Positions 13,842 through 22,455 of a DNA stretch of 26,249 bases are shown here, in pieces (positions within the stretch are counted from its first letter, which is position 1; every line of letters starts with the position of its first letter). This stretch comes from CAZESH01 sp964514665 (GTDB taxonomy: Bacteria > Bacillota > Bacilli > Paenibacillales > KCTC-25726). The notes below the pieces were generated by a model. It worked only from the letters and a program-made list of their open reading frames with translations, searched no databases and had not been told where the DNA came from. A program made the translations under genes and the position numbers. The stretch spans positions 1-26,249 of the forward strand of contig CAZESH010000021.1 of the NCBI GenBank assembly GCA_964514665.1, written 5' to 3'.

Positions 13842-16800
13842 ATGACACTGAGAGATCTATTGCACCGTATTCGTTTTGATAGTGAAGTCAAAAGTGAGAC
13901 ATTTCGCTTTCGTAACGAAATATTTGAAGTTTTTCGAGCAAAGCGGTCGGAAGCTTTATTACCCAACACCCAATTCTCGGAATACTTTTTTTTGGAAGTG
14001 TCTGGAGCAACGATGACAAAGATGACTGAAGAAGAGGATCTTTCGTATTTTCGCGATTTCCAAGCAAAACTACTATCAAAGCCATTTTTTTCTTATAAAA
14101 GTGACATGCGATGGAATCTCTATTTAATTATAGTGATTCAGAGCTACGAATTGTTGAAGGAAAGCAGTATACTGCATAAAATCGAAAATGACCCCGATTA
14201 TGCACGGAAATTTGTTATAACTCCGGCCGATACTTTAAGCTGGCTAGATAAAGAATGGCTCCAAAGTGCCGCGGCAGACAAAACGGAACAAGCGGATCCA
14301 TTGAAAGATTGGACTGATCAATTAAAGCCTGTTCAACTAACCGGATGTTTGACACAGACTTTTGGGAAAGAGCATGTGAACCAATATCTGCTCGGACATC
14401 CTTTTTTGTCTGAGGAAATAGTTTCGACTAGCCGTAAGCGTAAGACTTATGCTGAATATGAAGAAAAGATAGCGACAATTAATTCGATCTCGCTGGAAGG
14501 CTTTCGCCAACATTGTTTTGCGGACCTTGACCCTATTCATCCAACAAATGTAAATTTATTCCATGGTTCGAACGGCTCTGGAAAGACTTCCGCAATGGAA
14601 GCCATCGAGTTAGCACTCACCAATGAAATACAGCGTTGTTCTGAATTTGGTGATTCGGTGGAGAAAACGGCTAACCAAATACAAGTATTGTGTCAGACAG
14701 AGTCAGGTAAGTCGCTTTCGTTCAAAGCGGGAAAACCAATTGCTTTATATAAGAAGTTAGCTCAATCTTGGTATGGTGTGACATCGGGTCGACAATCTGA
14801 ACTTAATTATTATTTTCATCGATTTAATTACTTCGATTCCGAGGCTGCTTATCGGTTTGCACTGAATGAAAGCGGTCATGCTGATCATGAAAAATTTGAG
14901 TACTCCGATAACTTAAGCAAACTTGTCTATGGGGATTCAATTCTTGAGACCCATAATAAATGGCAACGTTACAAAGAGGAATTTGATGAACAATTAAATG
15001 CTTTAACGAAACAAAAGACCGAAATGAGTTCGTTCATGACTACATTAGAAGGGCAGATTTCTAGTCTAAGCCAAATCGAATCTGGACAGCCCGTCAACAT
15101 GAACGAACTCTTAACGTCTATTCATATCCGTGATTCAAAAGTAGAGCAAGAAACAGACAAGAACACATTGGATTATCTGGAGAGCCTTAATTTTGTTTTA
15201 AAGTCGATAGAGCCGCGGCGTAAAGAAATTATTGAATTCCCCCAATCGAATGTCACACTTACATTGGAACATGCCCAATCTCAACTGAGTATGCATAAGG
15301 AAAAATTTGATTTATTAATGAAAGATAAAGACGGTAGGGTTTCCCTTCAGGGTCAATTAAAATCTGAACAAGACCGGGTTCGTTCTGAATTACGTACGAT
15401 AGAGGAACGGCAACTCTTATTACATCAAAGTCTTGATGGCATAAAGAATCATATGCAGGAATGGCAAGACATCCGAAAGGTAATAGAAGAACCTTCACAG
15501 GTACAGATGCGACGAAGGCTGGAGCAAAGATCGGAACTACTTAACAAAAAACTGATTGTCTTACAATGGCTAGAAGCAAGGTTTAGCCGATTATCGTCAT
15601 TGACAAATTATGATTTGTTGTTGTTGCCCCGGGATGAGTTAGACCAATTACTGCGAACAGCAGAAGAAAAAAGGACACGTTTGACACAATTAGAGACCCA
15701 GATTGAGGCCGTAAAAAAGATGATGGGAGAAGTAAATACCTTAATATCCCGAATACAGCATTTAGGAAATGACTTTCTTGAAATCGATGCCAACTCGACA
15801 ACTTGTCCTCTTTGTAAGCATGATCATGGAACGCATAGCGAATTGACTCGTGTTATTCAATCTGCAAAATCAGTGAGTGAAGCAGGGGAAAATAATATAG
15901 ACGAGCTCCATAAAATTGTAGGATCATTACAAACTGACATTAGTCTACTGGATCAAAAAATAGGGCTTCAGAACACGAATAGCTGGAACGTAGAGCAGGT
16001 AGCGGAAGCTTATGTGGAAATTGCAAAGGATCTTTTGTTTGATTTTAATATCCATCTTAAAAAACCTGAGGACCAATTACAATCACTACAAAGTTTACTT
16101 CGAGAGCAGTCTGAATGGAAAAGCCAGAGAGATGTGATGCAAAATCAGCTAAATGTCCTTGACGAGATAGGATTCAGCAATAATACGATTATTCGAGCAG
16201 AACTTTTCCAGAAGGAAAATAGCTTATACAAAGAATACAACGAACTACAGTCTGCCAATTCGTTTGAAGCCTATACCATTGCAAGGCAAAAGGAATGGCA
16301 AAACGAAGTAACGGAGTTAACTCATATATCAGCGCAGCTTCGTAACCAAGACAACGTGTTACATCAACGGTTGCAACAAATCCTTTTTGAAGAACTAAGC
16401 AAATCCATTGAAGAACAAGAAAAACAGATGGGATTGTGGAGCAATATCAAAGAAAGTATGGAGATCTTACTTCTGGATTTTGATTTAGACCAGCAAGATA
16501 ATCTAAGAGTATGGGCTATCCAACTAGAATATGTAAGAACACAAATCCAATTAATCATTGAAAAACATAAAAGCGAGCAGAAACAAGAACAGTTGCGTTC
16601 TGAATGGGAGAAGGCAGAATACACCTTGCAAGCTCTTCAAAGTAAGATAGGACGCTGTGAACTGGCGTGTAGAGCCCTAGGCCAATTGCGAGCCCTTAAA
16701 ACATATACAGAAGAGTTTATACATAAAAATATTTCACAAATACAACGGTTTTTTAAGTTGCTCCATACACCGCGTGAATTTGATGAAATTCGTTTAGAGG

Positions 16801-17204
16801 ATGATGGATTAACCATGTACCGAAAGTGGGATGGACATGCCGTAAAAGCGTTCCAGATGTCGTCAGGGCAGCGAGCTTCTTTGGCGCTTTCCGTCATGTT
16901 TGCGGTACATCTTGCAGCTCCAAGTGCCCCCAAATTTATTATCATGGACGAGCCTGTAGCTAATATGGATGATCTACATCTTATGAATCTGTTGGATTTG
17001 CTACGTGACCTTGCACTATCGGGCAGGCAAATTTTCTTTACCACAGCTAATCCAGATGTTGCGAATCTTTTTCGAAGAAAATTTAGTTTCTTTCAGGAGC
17101 ATTTTACCCACTTTGAATTTACACGTCACTCAGGTGAACCCGTGCATATTCAATCAAGGAATTACTCTCCGGACAGAGAGAGTCCGTTGACGAATATCAG
17201 CTAA
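13842..17204 (+). CDS. Rad50/SMC-like ATPase with central CxxC hook and extra N-terminal domain
   Basis: An 1120-residue ABC-type ATPase of the SMC/Rad50 class. Residues 1 to about 215 are a distinct helical domain of unknown type ahead of the ATPase. The Walker A is GSNGSGKT (242-249), preceded by the usual SLEGFRQH strand. Long coiled coils follow, interrupted near the middle by TTCPLCKHDHG (Cys655 and Cys658), a zinc-hook-like apex. The arms on either side are of similar length, roughly 300 residues. The signature SSGQRASL (1007-1014) and Walker B FIIMDEP (1032-1038, with catalytic Glu1037) are intact, then a D-loop-like VANMDD. I chose ATG 13842 because AAGGAGG at 13830-13836 sits 5 bp upstream; ATG 13824 has no such site. 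No Mre11-type nuclease is encoded nearby. It likely senses or holds DNA and controls its partner enzymes. Confidence 0.9.
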   Translation: MTLRDLLHRIRFDSEVKSETFRFRNEIFEVFRAKRSEALLPNTQFSEYFFLEVSGATMTKMTEEEDLSYFRDFQAKLLSKPFFSYKSDMRWNLYLIIVIQSYELLKESSILHKIENDPDYARKFVITPADTLSWLDKEWLQSAAADKTEQADPLKDWTDQLKPVQLTGCLTQTFGKEHVNQYLLGHPFLSEEIVSTSRKRKTYAEYEEKIATINSISLEGFRQHCFADLDPIHPTNVNLFHGSNGSGKTSAMEAIELALTNEIQRCSEFGDSVEKTANQIQVLCQTESGKSLSFKAGKPIALYKKLAQSWYGVTSGRQSELNYYFHRFNYFDSEAAYRFALNESGHADHEKFEYSDNLSKLVYGDSILETHNKWQRYKEEFDEQLNALTKQKTEMSSFMTTLEGQISSLSQIESGQPVNMNELLTSIHIRDSKVEQETDKNTLDYLESLNFVLKSIEPRRKEIIEFPQSNVTLTLEHAQSQLSMHKEKFDLLMKDKDGRVSLQGQLKSEQDRVRSELRTIEERQLLLHQSLDGIKNHMQEWQDIRKVIEEPSQVQMRRRLEQRSELLNKKLIVLQWLEARFSRLSSLTNYDLLLLPRDELDQLLRTAEEKRTRLTQLETQIEAVKKMMGEVNTLISRIQHLGNDFLEIDANSTTCPLCKHDHGTHSELTRVIQSAKSVSEAGENNIDELHKIVGSLQTDISLLDQKIGLQNTNSWNVEQVAEAYVEIAKDLLFDFNIHLKKPEDQLQSLQSLLREQSEWKSQRDVMQNQLNVLDEIGFSNNTIIRAELFQKENSLYKEYNELQSANSFEAYTIARQKEWQNEVTELTHISAQLRNQDNVLHQRLQQILFEELSKSIEEQEKQMGLWSNIKESMEILLLDFDLDQQDNLRVWAIQLEYVRTQIQLIIEKHKSEQKQEQLRSEWEKAEYTLQALQSKIGRCELACRALGQLRALKTYTEEFIHKNISQIQRFFKLLHTPREFDEIRLEDDGLTMYRKWDGHAVKAFQMSSGQRASLALSVMFAVHLAAPSAPKFIIMDEPVANMDDLHLMNLLDLLRDLALSGRQIFFTTANPDVANLFRRKFSFFQEHFTHFEFTRHSGEPVHIQSRNYSPDRESPLTNIS

Positions 17205-17237
17205 CGGAATAGTGAATTTATGGAAGGGTGCTATGGT

Positions 17238-18509
17238 ATGACATCGAACTCAAACAAACATATTCATTCTCTATTGGAACGCCATTTTCAGGACGGGGCT
17301 GGTGCGGCAGGTTATTTAAGAGGGAAAATTCCCGGCTTATTACATTATCTAAAAGCGTTCTTTGCCAGTCGCTCTGATATTGAACGATTGCAAAAGGCAG
17401 AATACTTAAGCGAACGCATTTTATCTCTAACGGATTTCGCAGATATGATATCTTTACGTTCTACGGTGGCAACTCTGGAAATTAAACGCCTGATTGCATA
17501 CCACAAGCAAACCGATCATACGGCTCATACTTTGTATTTATTTCTACTTGGTATTTGGGTGTATGACCATATTTCAGAAATCCGTCAAGAGGTCGATGCA
17601 TTGATAGCCAGCAGTAAACCGTTAAAATTATTTATTTTTCAATGGACCTATGCTTCACTCCTTCATGATGTAGGATATTTGTATTATGATTTCGAAAAAG
17701 GCGAGAATTCTTTATCTTGGCGCTTATTCGACGACATGCTTTCTTTTGAGTATTTCCAACGGAGTTCAGAGGAGTTAAGTGAAAGCGCCATGGTAGAATT
17801 AAAACAATTGTGGCAAGAATTTTCGGAACAGTTTGAGTTACCAAACCATGCGAAAAAAACGGATTCGAAGCAGCTAATTGAATCGTTAAATGATATCCCA
17901 TGGCTTGCTGAATTACTTCCATCGTATCAATCGGCATTGAAAACAATGAATTCGACTTATGCCATTGGAGCTGGATTGCCTTCATTTGCTTACCAAATGG
18001 CTTCCACTGGGTATGATGGGCAACCTGTAGTCGATCATGGTATAGCAAGTAGTTTAATCTTGCTAAAATACACTTCAATCTGGTATTGGTTGAGTAAACA
18101 TGCAGCTGAGAGATACCCTCTGCTCCATAATGAATTAAATGCTTGTTATCATTACTATCCGCATATCCTAGAAAAGCATGTTATTTCTGCTTGTAAAGCG
18201 GTAGCTTATCATAATATGCCGGGAGTAAAATTCAGTCTCAAGGAAGAACCTTTACTTTACTTAGCGGTGTTATGCGACGAGCTTCAAATTTGGGATCGTT
18301 TCCTTTCGGGTTCAGAACATATTCATAATTGGAAAACGATCAAGCACTGCATGGCCGAAAACATTGAGGCTGAATTGATATTTGGAGAAACTGGGGCACC
18401 AATACTTCATCTGATGGCTTCAACACCGCATTACGAAAAGCTACTCGGTAACTTAGATAAAAGGGTAGCGAATTGGGAGAACTATGTGCAGCTTTCCAAG
18501 ATAGAGTAA
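17238..18509 (+). CDS. HD-domain phosphohydrolase-like protein
   Basis: A 423-residue protein with the metal-binding pattern of HD phosphohydrolases: His97 (or His94) in TDHTAHTLYL, His143-Asp144 in SLLHDVGYLYYD, His267 in VVDHGIASSLIL, His325 in AVAYHNMP, and Asp347 in LCDELQIWDRF. The 120-residue gap between the HD pair and the third histidine is larger than usual and suggests an insertion. Related enzymes cut nucleotides, cyclic nucleotides or nucleotide phosphoesters. No signal peptide or membrane segment was found. I chose ATG 17238 because GGAAGGGTG at 17222-17230 is a correct ribosome site; the ATG at 17220 would overlap it. The gene is 33 bp after the ATPase stop and closes the operon. 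Its substrate is unknown. Confidence 0.72.
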   Translation: MTSNSNKHIHSLLERHFQDGAGAAGYLRGKIPGLLHYLKAFFASRSDIERLQKAEYLSERILSLTDFADMISLRSTVATLEIKRLIAYHKQTDHTAHTLYLFLLGIWVYDHISEIRQEVDALIASSKPLKLFIFQWTYASLLHDVGYLYYDFEKGENSLSWRLFDDMLSFEYFQRSSEELSESAMVELKQLWQEFSEQFELPNHAKKTDSKQLIESLNDIPWLAELLPSYQSALKTMNSTYAIGAGLPSFAYQMASTGYDGQPVVDHGIASSLILLKYTSIWYWLSKHAAERYPLLHNELNACYHYYPHILEKHVISACKAVAYHNMPGVKFSLKEEPLLYLAVLCDELQIWDRFLSGSEHIHNWKTIKHCMAENIEAELIFGETGAPILHLMASTPHYEKLLGNLDKRVANWENYVQLSKIE

Positions 18510-18524
18510 TACTTGGTGATAAGA

Positions 18525-18588
18525 GGATCAATTTGATGAACTCAAATAACGGTTACCAGTCCATTTGATCCCAGGAATGTTAAATTCC
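18525..18588. repeat. Hairpin-forming repeats at the right edge of the cassette
   Basis: GGATCAA (18525-18531) can pair with TTGATCC (18565-18571), and GGAAT (18574-18578) with ATTCC (18584-18588). No T run follows, so neither is a clear intrinsic terminator. The 200 bp between the HD gene and the exporter otherwise hold only the exporter promoter. Confidence 0.35.
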
Positions 18589-18642
18589 AGATTCTATGCT
18601 CTCGCGTAGGTTGTTATATCTTTAATATTTTTTAAAACCAAT

Positions 18643-18671
18643 TGAAATTAGATTTTAATTAGATGTAAAAT
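18643..18671 (+). promoter_or_regulatory. Promoter and candidate operator of the ABC exporter
   Basis: TTGAAA (18643-18648), 17 bp, TAAAAT (18666-18671): each is 5 of 6 to the sigma-A consensus with ideal spacing. Two direct copies of AATTAGAT (18646-18653 and 18657-18664) lie 11 bp apart, one helical turn, within the promoter. That is the arrangement expected for a repressor operator controlling drug-inducible export. Confidence 0.6.
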
Positions 18672-18718
18672 CAATTTTATCTTCTGAGCGAGGCGCTACG
18701 TTTCGAAGGAGGCAAAAG

Positions 18719-20446
18719 ATGTTTAAGCTGTCCGGATTTTTGAAACCGTATGCTGCTACCGTAACCGCAGTGTTGGTGCTGATGTTTTTACAATCCCTTG
18801 CGCAGCTGTATTTGCCGACACTGATGGCGGATATTGTCGACATCGGCGTGGTCAAAGGCGATACGCGCTATATTATGGAGGTCGGAGGCTGGATGCTGGC
18901 GGTTGCTTTGGGAGGGACGGTCTGCACCGTTCTTGCCGGTTATTATTCGGCCAAATCTGCGGTCGGCTTCGGCCGCGACATGCGAAACCGGATGTTCGAA
19001 AAAGTGGAGCGGTTTTCCCTGCATGAATTCGATGCTATCGGAACGGCCTCGCTCATCACGCGAACGACCAACGACATCACGCAGGTGCAGCAGGTCCTGA
19101 TCATGATGATGCGGATGTTCGTAAGCGCACCGATGATGATTATTGGAGGCATCCTGATGGCGGTGTCCAAGGATGGCATGCTGTCGCTGATTCTGGTTGT
19201 GATTCTGCCCATCCTGTCTGCCGCCATCTATTTGATCGCAAGACGCGGGATGCCGCTCTTTAAAGTCATGCAGGCAAAGCTCGACCGTTTGAATCTGGTG
19301 ATGCGCGAACGCTTGACGGGAATCCGCGTGATCCGCGCCTTTAACCGGATGGACGATGAACGGGAACGCTTCCGCGAGGCCAATCAGGGTTTGACGGATA
19401 CGGCATTGAAGGTGGGGCAAATCATGGCTTCGATGATGCCGGTGATGATCCTGGTGATGAATTTCTCCACGCTTGCCATCATGTGGTTCGGCGGCATCCG
19501 CATTGATCAAGGGGCCATTCAAGTCGGGGATCTGATGGCGTTTTTGCAATATGCGATGCAGATCATGTTTTCACTGATGATGGTTTCGATGATGTTTGTA
19601 ATGATTCCGCGTGCGCAAGTATCCGCAGCGCGAATCAGCGCAGTGCTCGAAACGCAGCCGGGAATCGTTGACCAGCCTGCTGCGAAGCGGATAGACAAGA
19701 ACGTCGGCGGTTTGGTATTCGACGATGTGACGTTTCGCTATCCCGGAGCAGAGCAGCCGGCAGTGCACAACATTTCATTTATCGCCAAACCCGGAGAAGT
19801 AACCGCGATCATCGGAGGCACCGGATCCGGCAAATCGACGCTGATGAACCTTCTGCTGCGCTATTATGAAATTGAAAGCGGGCGGATTTCCGTGAATGGA
19901 ACGGATATTCGCGAGCTCTCCCAGGCAGAACTCCGCGGCTGCATCGGCTATGTGCCGCAGAAGGCGGTGTTCTTCTCGGGCACGATTGCCGACAACATCC
20001 GCTTCGGCAAGGAGACGGCGACAGACGCGGAGATTCGGCATGCCGCCAAAGTGGCGCAAGCTGAGGAGTTTATCTCCAAAATGGAGCAGGGATTTGATTC
20101 CGTGATCACCCAGGGAGGGACGAATTTGTCCGGCGGACAGAAGCAGCGCTTGTCCATTGCGAGAGCGATTGTTCGCCGGCCGCAAATCTACGTGTTCGAC
20201 GACAGCTTCTCGGCGCTGGACTTCAAAACCGACGCCCAGCTTAGAACGGCGCTGAGACCGGAGATTGCCGCTGCCGCTGTGCTGATCGTGGCCCAAAGGG
20301 TGAGCACGATCATGGACGCCGATCGCATCGTCGTGCTTGAGGAAGGGAGAATTGCCGGGGTGGGCACGCATCATGATTTGATGAAAGCATGCAGCGTGTA
20401 TCGGGAGATTGTATCCTCCCAGCTGTCTGAGGAGGAGATCGCATGA
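18719..20446 (+). CDS. ABC exporter half-transporter, degenerate-site subunit (YfiB-like)
   Basis: A 575-residue type IV ABC exporter subunit: about six membrane segments in residues 1-320 and one nucleotide-binding domain after that. The Walker A is GGTGSGKST (366-374), the signature LSGGQKQR (470-477) and the Walker B VFDDS, where Asp494 is followed by Asp495 at the position of the catalytic glutamate. It therefore supplies the inactive catalytic residue but the canonical signature, as one half of heterodimeric multidrug exporters such as BmrC/BmrD or TM287/288. AAGGAGG at 18706-18712 is a strong ribosome site. The next gene overlaps by four bases (ATGA), so the two subunits are made together. 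Substrate not predictable; drugs or lipids are likely. Length matches Bacillus YfiB. Confidence 0.9.
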   Translation: MFKLSGFLKPYAATVTAVLVLMFLQSLAQLYLPTLMADIVDIGVVKGDTRYIMEVGGWMLAVALGGTVCTVLAGYYSAKSAVGFGRDMRNRMFEKVERFSLHEFDAIGTASLITRTTNDITQVQQVLIMMMRMFVSAPMMIIGGILMAVSKDGMLSLILVVILPILSAAIYLIARRGMPLFKVMQAKLDRLNLVMRERLTGIRVIRAFNRMDDERERFREANQGLTDTALKVGQIMASMMPVMILVMNFSTLAIMWFGGIRIDQGAIQVGDLMAFLQYAMQIMFSLMMVSMMFVMIPRAQVSAARISAVLETQPGIVDQPAAKRIDKNVGGLVFDDVTFRYPGAEQPAVHNISFIAKPGEVTAIIGGTGSGKSTLMNLLLRYYEIESGRISVNGTDIRELSQAELRGCIGYVPQKAVFFSGTIADNIRFGKETATDAEIRHAAKVAQAEEFISKMEQGFDSVITQGGTNLSGGQKQRLSIARAIVRRPQIYVFDDSFSALDFKTDAQLRTALRPEIAAAAVLIVAQRVSTIMDADRIVVLEEGRIAGVGTHHDLMKACSVYREIVSSQLSEEEIA

Positions 20447-22341
20447 GCGAAGGCAATCGCATAAATAGGGGAGCACCGCCGAGAGGCGGCTTTGGATTCC
20501 GCCCCGGCGGCATGCACGGCATGGGGATGCCGGTGCAGAAAGCGAAAAATTTCAAAGCAACCTTAAGCAGACTGACAGGCTATATCAGACCCTATAAGCT
20601 TCAATTGTTTGCCGTGCTTTTGACGGCTGTGCTGAGTACGGTTTTCAGCATCGTCAGCCCGAAGATTCTGGGCAAAGCGACGACCAAGCTGTTCGAAGGG
20701 GCCATGATGAAGCTGAAAGGCTTGCCGGGGGCGCAAATCGACTTCCAGTATATTTTTCAGATTCTGTTGATCCTGGCTGTTCTCTATTTGATCAGCGGGA
20801 TATTCAGCTATGTACAGCAATATATCATGGTCGGTGTGACGCAGAAAATCGTTTTTCATCTGCGCAAAGATGTCAGCGACAAGCTGGCCAGACTGCCGCT
20901 CAAGTTTTATGACACACGCGCGCATGGAGACGTGTTAAGCCGGGTGACCAATGATGTCGACAACATCAGCTCGACGCTGCAGCAAAGCCTGACGCAATTG
21001 ATTACCTCGCTTGTCACACTGCTTGGCGTGATCATCATGATGCTGACCATCAGTCCGGTGCTTACCCTGATCACCTTCGTCACGCTGCCGCTCAGTTTTA
21101 TCGCCACGACATCGATTGCCAAGCGCTCGCAAACCCATTTCATCGGGCAGCAGCAGACGCTGGGCAAGCTTAACGGTCATGTGGAAGAGATGTTTACCGG
21201 GCATAACATCGTCAAGGCGTTCGGACATGAGCAAAAGTCGATTCAAACCTTCCGGACGATAAACGACCAATTGTATGAATCCGGCTGGAAGGCGCAGTTC
21301 ATATCCGGAGTCATGATGCCGCTCATGATGTTTATCGGCAATATCGGCTATGTGCTGATCAGTGTGGTCGGCGGGCTTTTCGTCATGAACAAAACGATTA
21401 CGATCGGTGATGTGCAGGCCTTTTTACAATACTCGCGGCAATTTACGATGCCGATTACGCAGGTGGCGAATATATCGAATATCATCCAATCGACGATAGC
21501 ATCGGCAGAGCGTGTTTTTGAGCTGCTTGATGAAGAGGAAGAAACTACCGGCAAGGAGCAGTCCGCTGCATCTGCAGATCAGGCTGTAAAAGGGGATGTG
21601 GCCTTTTCGCAGGTAAGGTTCGGCTACACTCCGGACACACCTTTGATCGAGGGAATGGATATTGCCGTCAAAGCCGGCCAAACCGTGGCCATTGTGGGTC
21701 CGACGGGGGCGGGTAAAACTACGCTCGTCAATTTGCTGATGCGATTTTATGACATCGATTCAGGTGCAATCACCATTGACGGCGTCGATATCCGCGAGAT
21801 GAAGCGGGAGCGGCTGCGCAGCCTGTTCGGCATGGTGCTGCAGGACACTTGGCTGTTTAACGGCACGATCCGCGACAATATCGCCTATGGCGGGCACCAT
21901 GCAAAGGAAGAACAAATTGTGGAAGCGGCCAAAGCGGCTTATGCCGACCATTTTATCCGCACGCTGCCGGATGGCTACGATACCGTGCTCAACGAGGAAG
22001 CGTCCAATTTGTCTCAAGGCCAAAAACAGCTGCTGACGATTGCCCGGGCATTCCTCGCCGACCCGGCCATTCTGATTCTCGATGAAGCGACCAGCAGCGT
22101 CGATACGCGTACCGAGATTTTCATTCAGGAGGCAATGTCCGATTTGATGAGAGGCAGAACCAGCTTTGTAATTGCACACAGGCTTTCCACGATTCGCGAT
22201 GCGGATTTGATACTGGTGATGAATCACGGCAGTGTGATCGAGAAGGGAACGCATCAAGAGCTGCTGGCCCAGAACGGCTTTTACGCGGATCTGTATGCCA
22301 GCCAGTTTGCGGGAGGAATGGAAAGCAAGCATGCAGGGTGA
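20443..22341 (+). CDS. ABC exporter half-transporter, catalytic subunit (YfiC-like)
   Basis: A 632-residue partner subunit. It begins with about 30 Gly/Arg/Pro-rich residues (GAPPRGGFGFRPGG), then six membrane segments and a nucleotide-binding domain. The Walker A is GPTGAGKT (419-426), the signature is the non-canonical LSQGQ (523-527), and Walker B ILDEATSSVD has the catalytic Glu548. Crossed with its partner this gives one good site (Glu548 with the partner LSGGQ) and one degenerate site (partner Asp495 with LSQGQ), the hallmark of asymmetric heterodimeric exporters. Its start overlaps the partner's stop. No clear terminator was found after it. Confidence 0.9.
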   Translation: MSEGNRINRGAPPRGGFGFRPGGMHGMGMPVQKAKNFKATLSRLTGYIRPYKLQLFAVLLTAVLSTVFSIVSPKILGKATTKLFEGAMMKLKGLPGAQIDFQYIFQILLILAVLYLISGIFSYVQQYIMVGVTQKIVFHLRKDVSDKLARLPLKFYDTRAHGDVLSRVTNDVDNISSTLQQSLTQLITSLVTLLGVIIMMLTISPVLTLITFVTLPLSFIATTSIAKRSQTHFIGQQQTLGKLNGHVEEMFTGHNIVKAFGHEQKSIQTFRTINDQLYESGWKAQFISGVMMPLMMFIGNIGYVLISVVGGLFVMNKTITIGDVQAFLQYSRQFTMPITQVANISNIIQSTIASAERVFELLDEEEETTGKEQSAASADQAVKGDVAFSQVRFGYTPDTPLIEGMDIAVKAGQTVAIVGPTGAGKTTLVNLLMRFYDIDSGAITIDGVDIREMKRERLRSLFGMVLQDTWLFNGTIRDNIAYGGHHAKEEQIVEAAKAAYADHFIRTLPDGYDTVLNEEASNLSQGQKQLLTIARAFLADPAILILDEATSSVDTRTEIFIQEAMSDLMRGRTSFVIAHRLSTIRDADLILVMNHGSVIEKGTHQELLAQNGFYADLYASQFAGGMESKHAG

Positions 22342-22455
22342 CGGCGCTTGTTTACCAGGACGTCCGAATAGGATTTTTCCCATGGATCAGGAAAATTGAA
22401 ACATCCCATCCGCATCTCCCGTTTATAAGGGAAAAGAGGGAGAGGAGATGGATGG

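Larger units (their letters stand above)
11664..18509 (+). other. AT-rich cassette: candidate new defence system (orphan, nitrilase-fold, SMC/Rad50-like, HD)
   Basis: Four same-strand genes at 11732-18509 differ sharply from both flanks in base composition (22-23 G+C per 60 bases in sampled lines, against 37 and 39 outside). The last three are an operon with gaps of 19 and 33 bp. They encode a nitrilase-superfamily enzyme, an ATPase with hook and coiled coil, and an HD hydrolase. This is the make-up of a multi-gene immune system: one DNA-handling sensor and enzymes able to make or destroy a small molecule. No recognised named system has this gene set, to my knowledge. Defence is inferred, not shown. 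Confidence 0.6.

Noticed and set aside
13842..17204. ATPase as part of Wadjet, Lamassu or an SbcCD complex
   Set aside because: The partners required for those systems (Jet proteins, Lamassu LmuA-type effectors, SbcD nuclease) are not present. Neighbours are nitrilase-fold and HD proteins instead.
11260..18719. Attachment sites or transposon ends around the AT-rich cassette
   Set aside because: Comparing both flanks by eye gave no shared direct or terminal inverted repeat, and no recombinase gene is present.
19775..20476. Antisense frame of 233 codons opposite the first exporter gene
   Set aside because: Reverse-strand shadow of the conserved ATPase domain; no ribosome site or recognisable domain.
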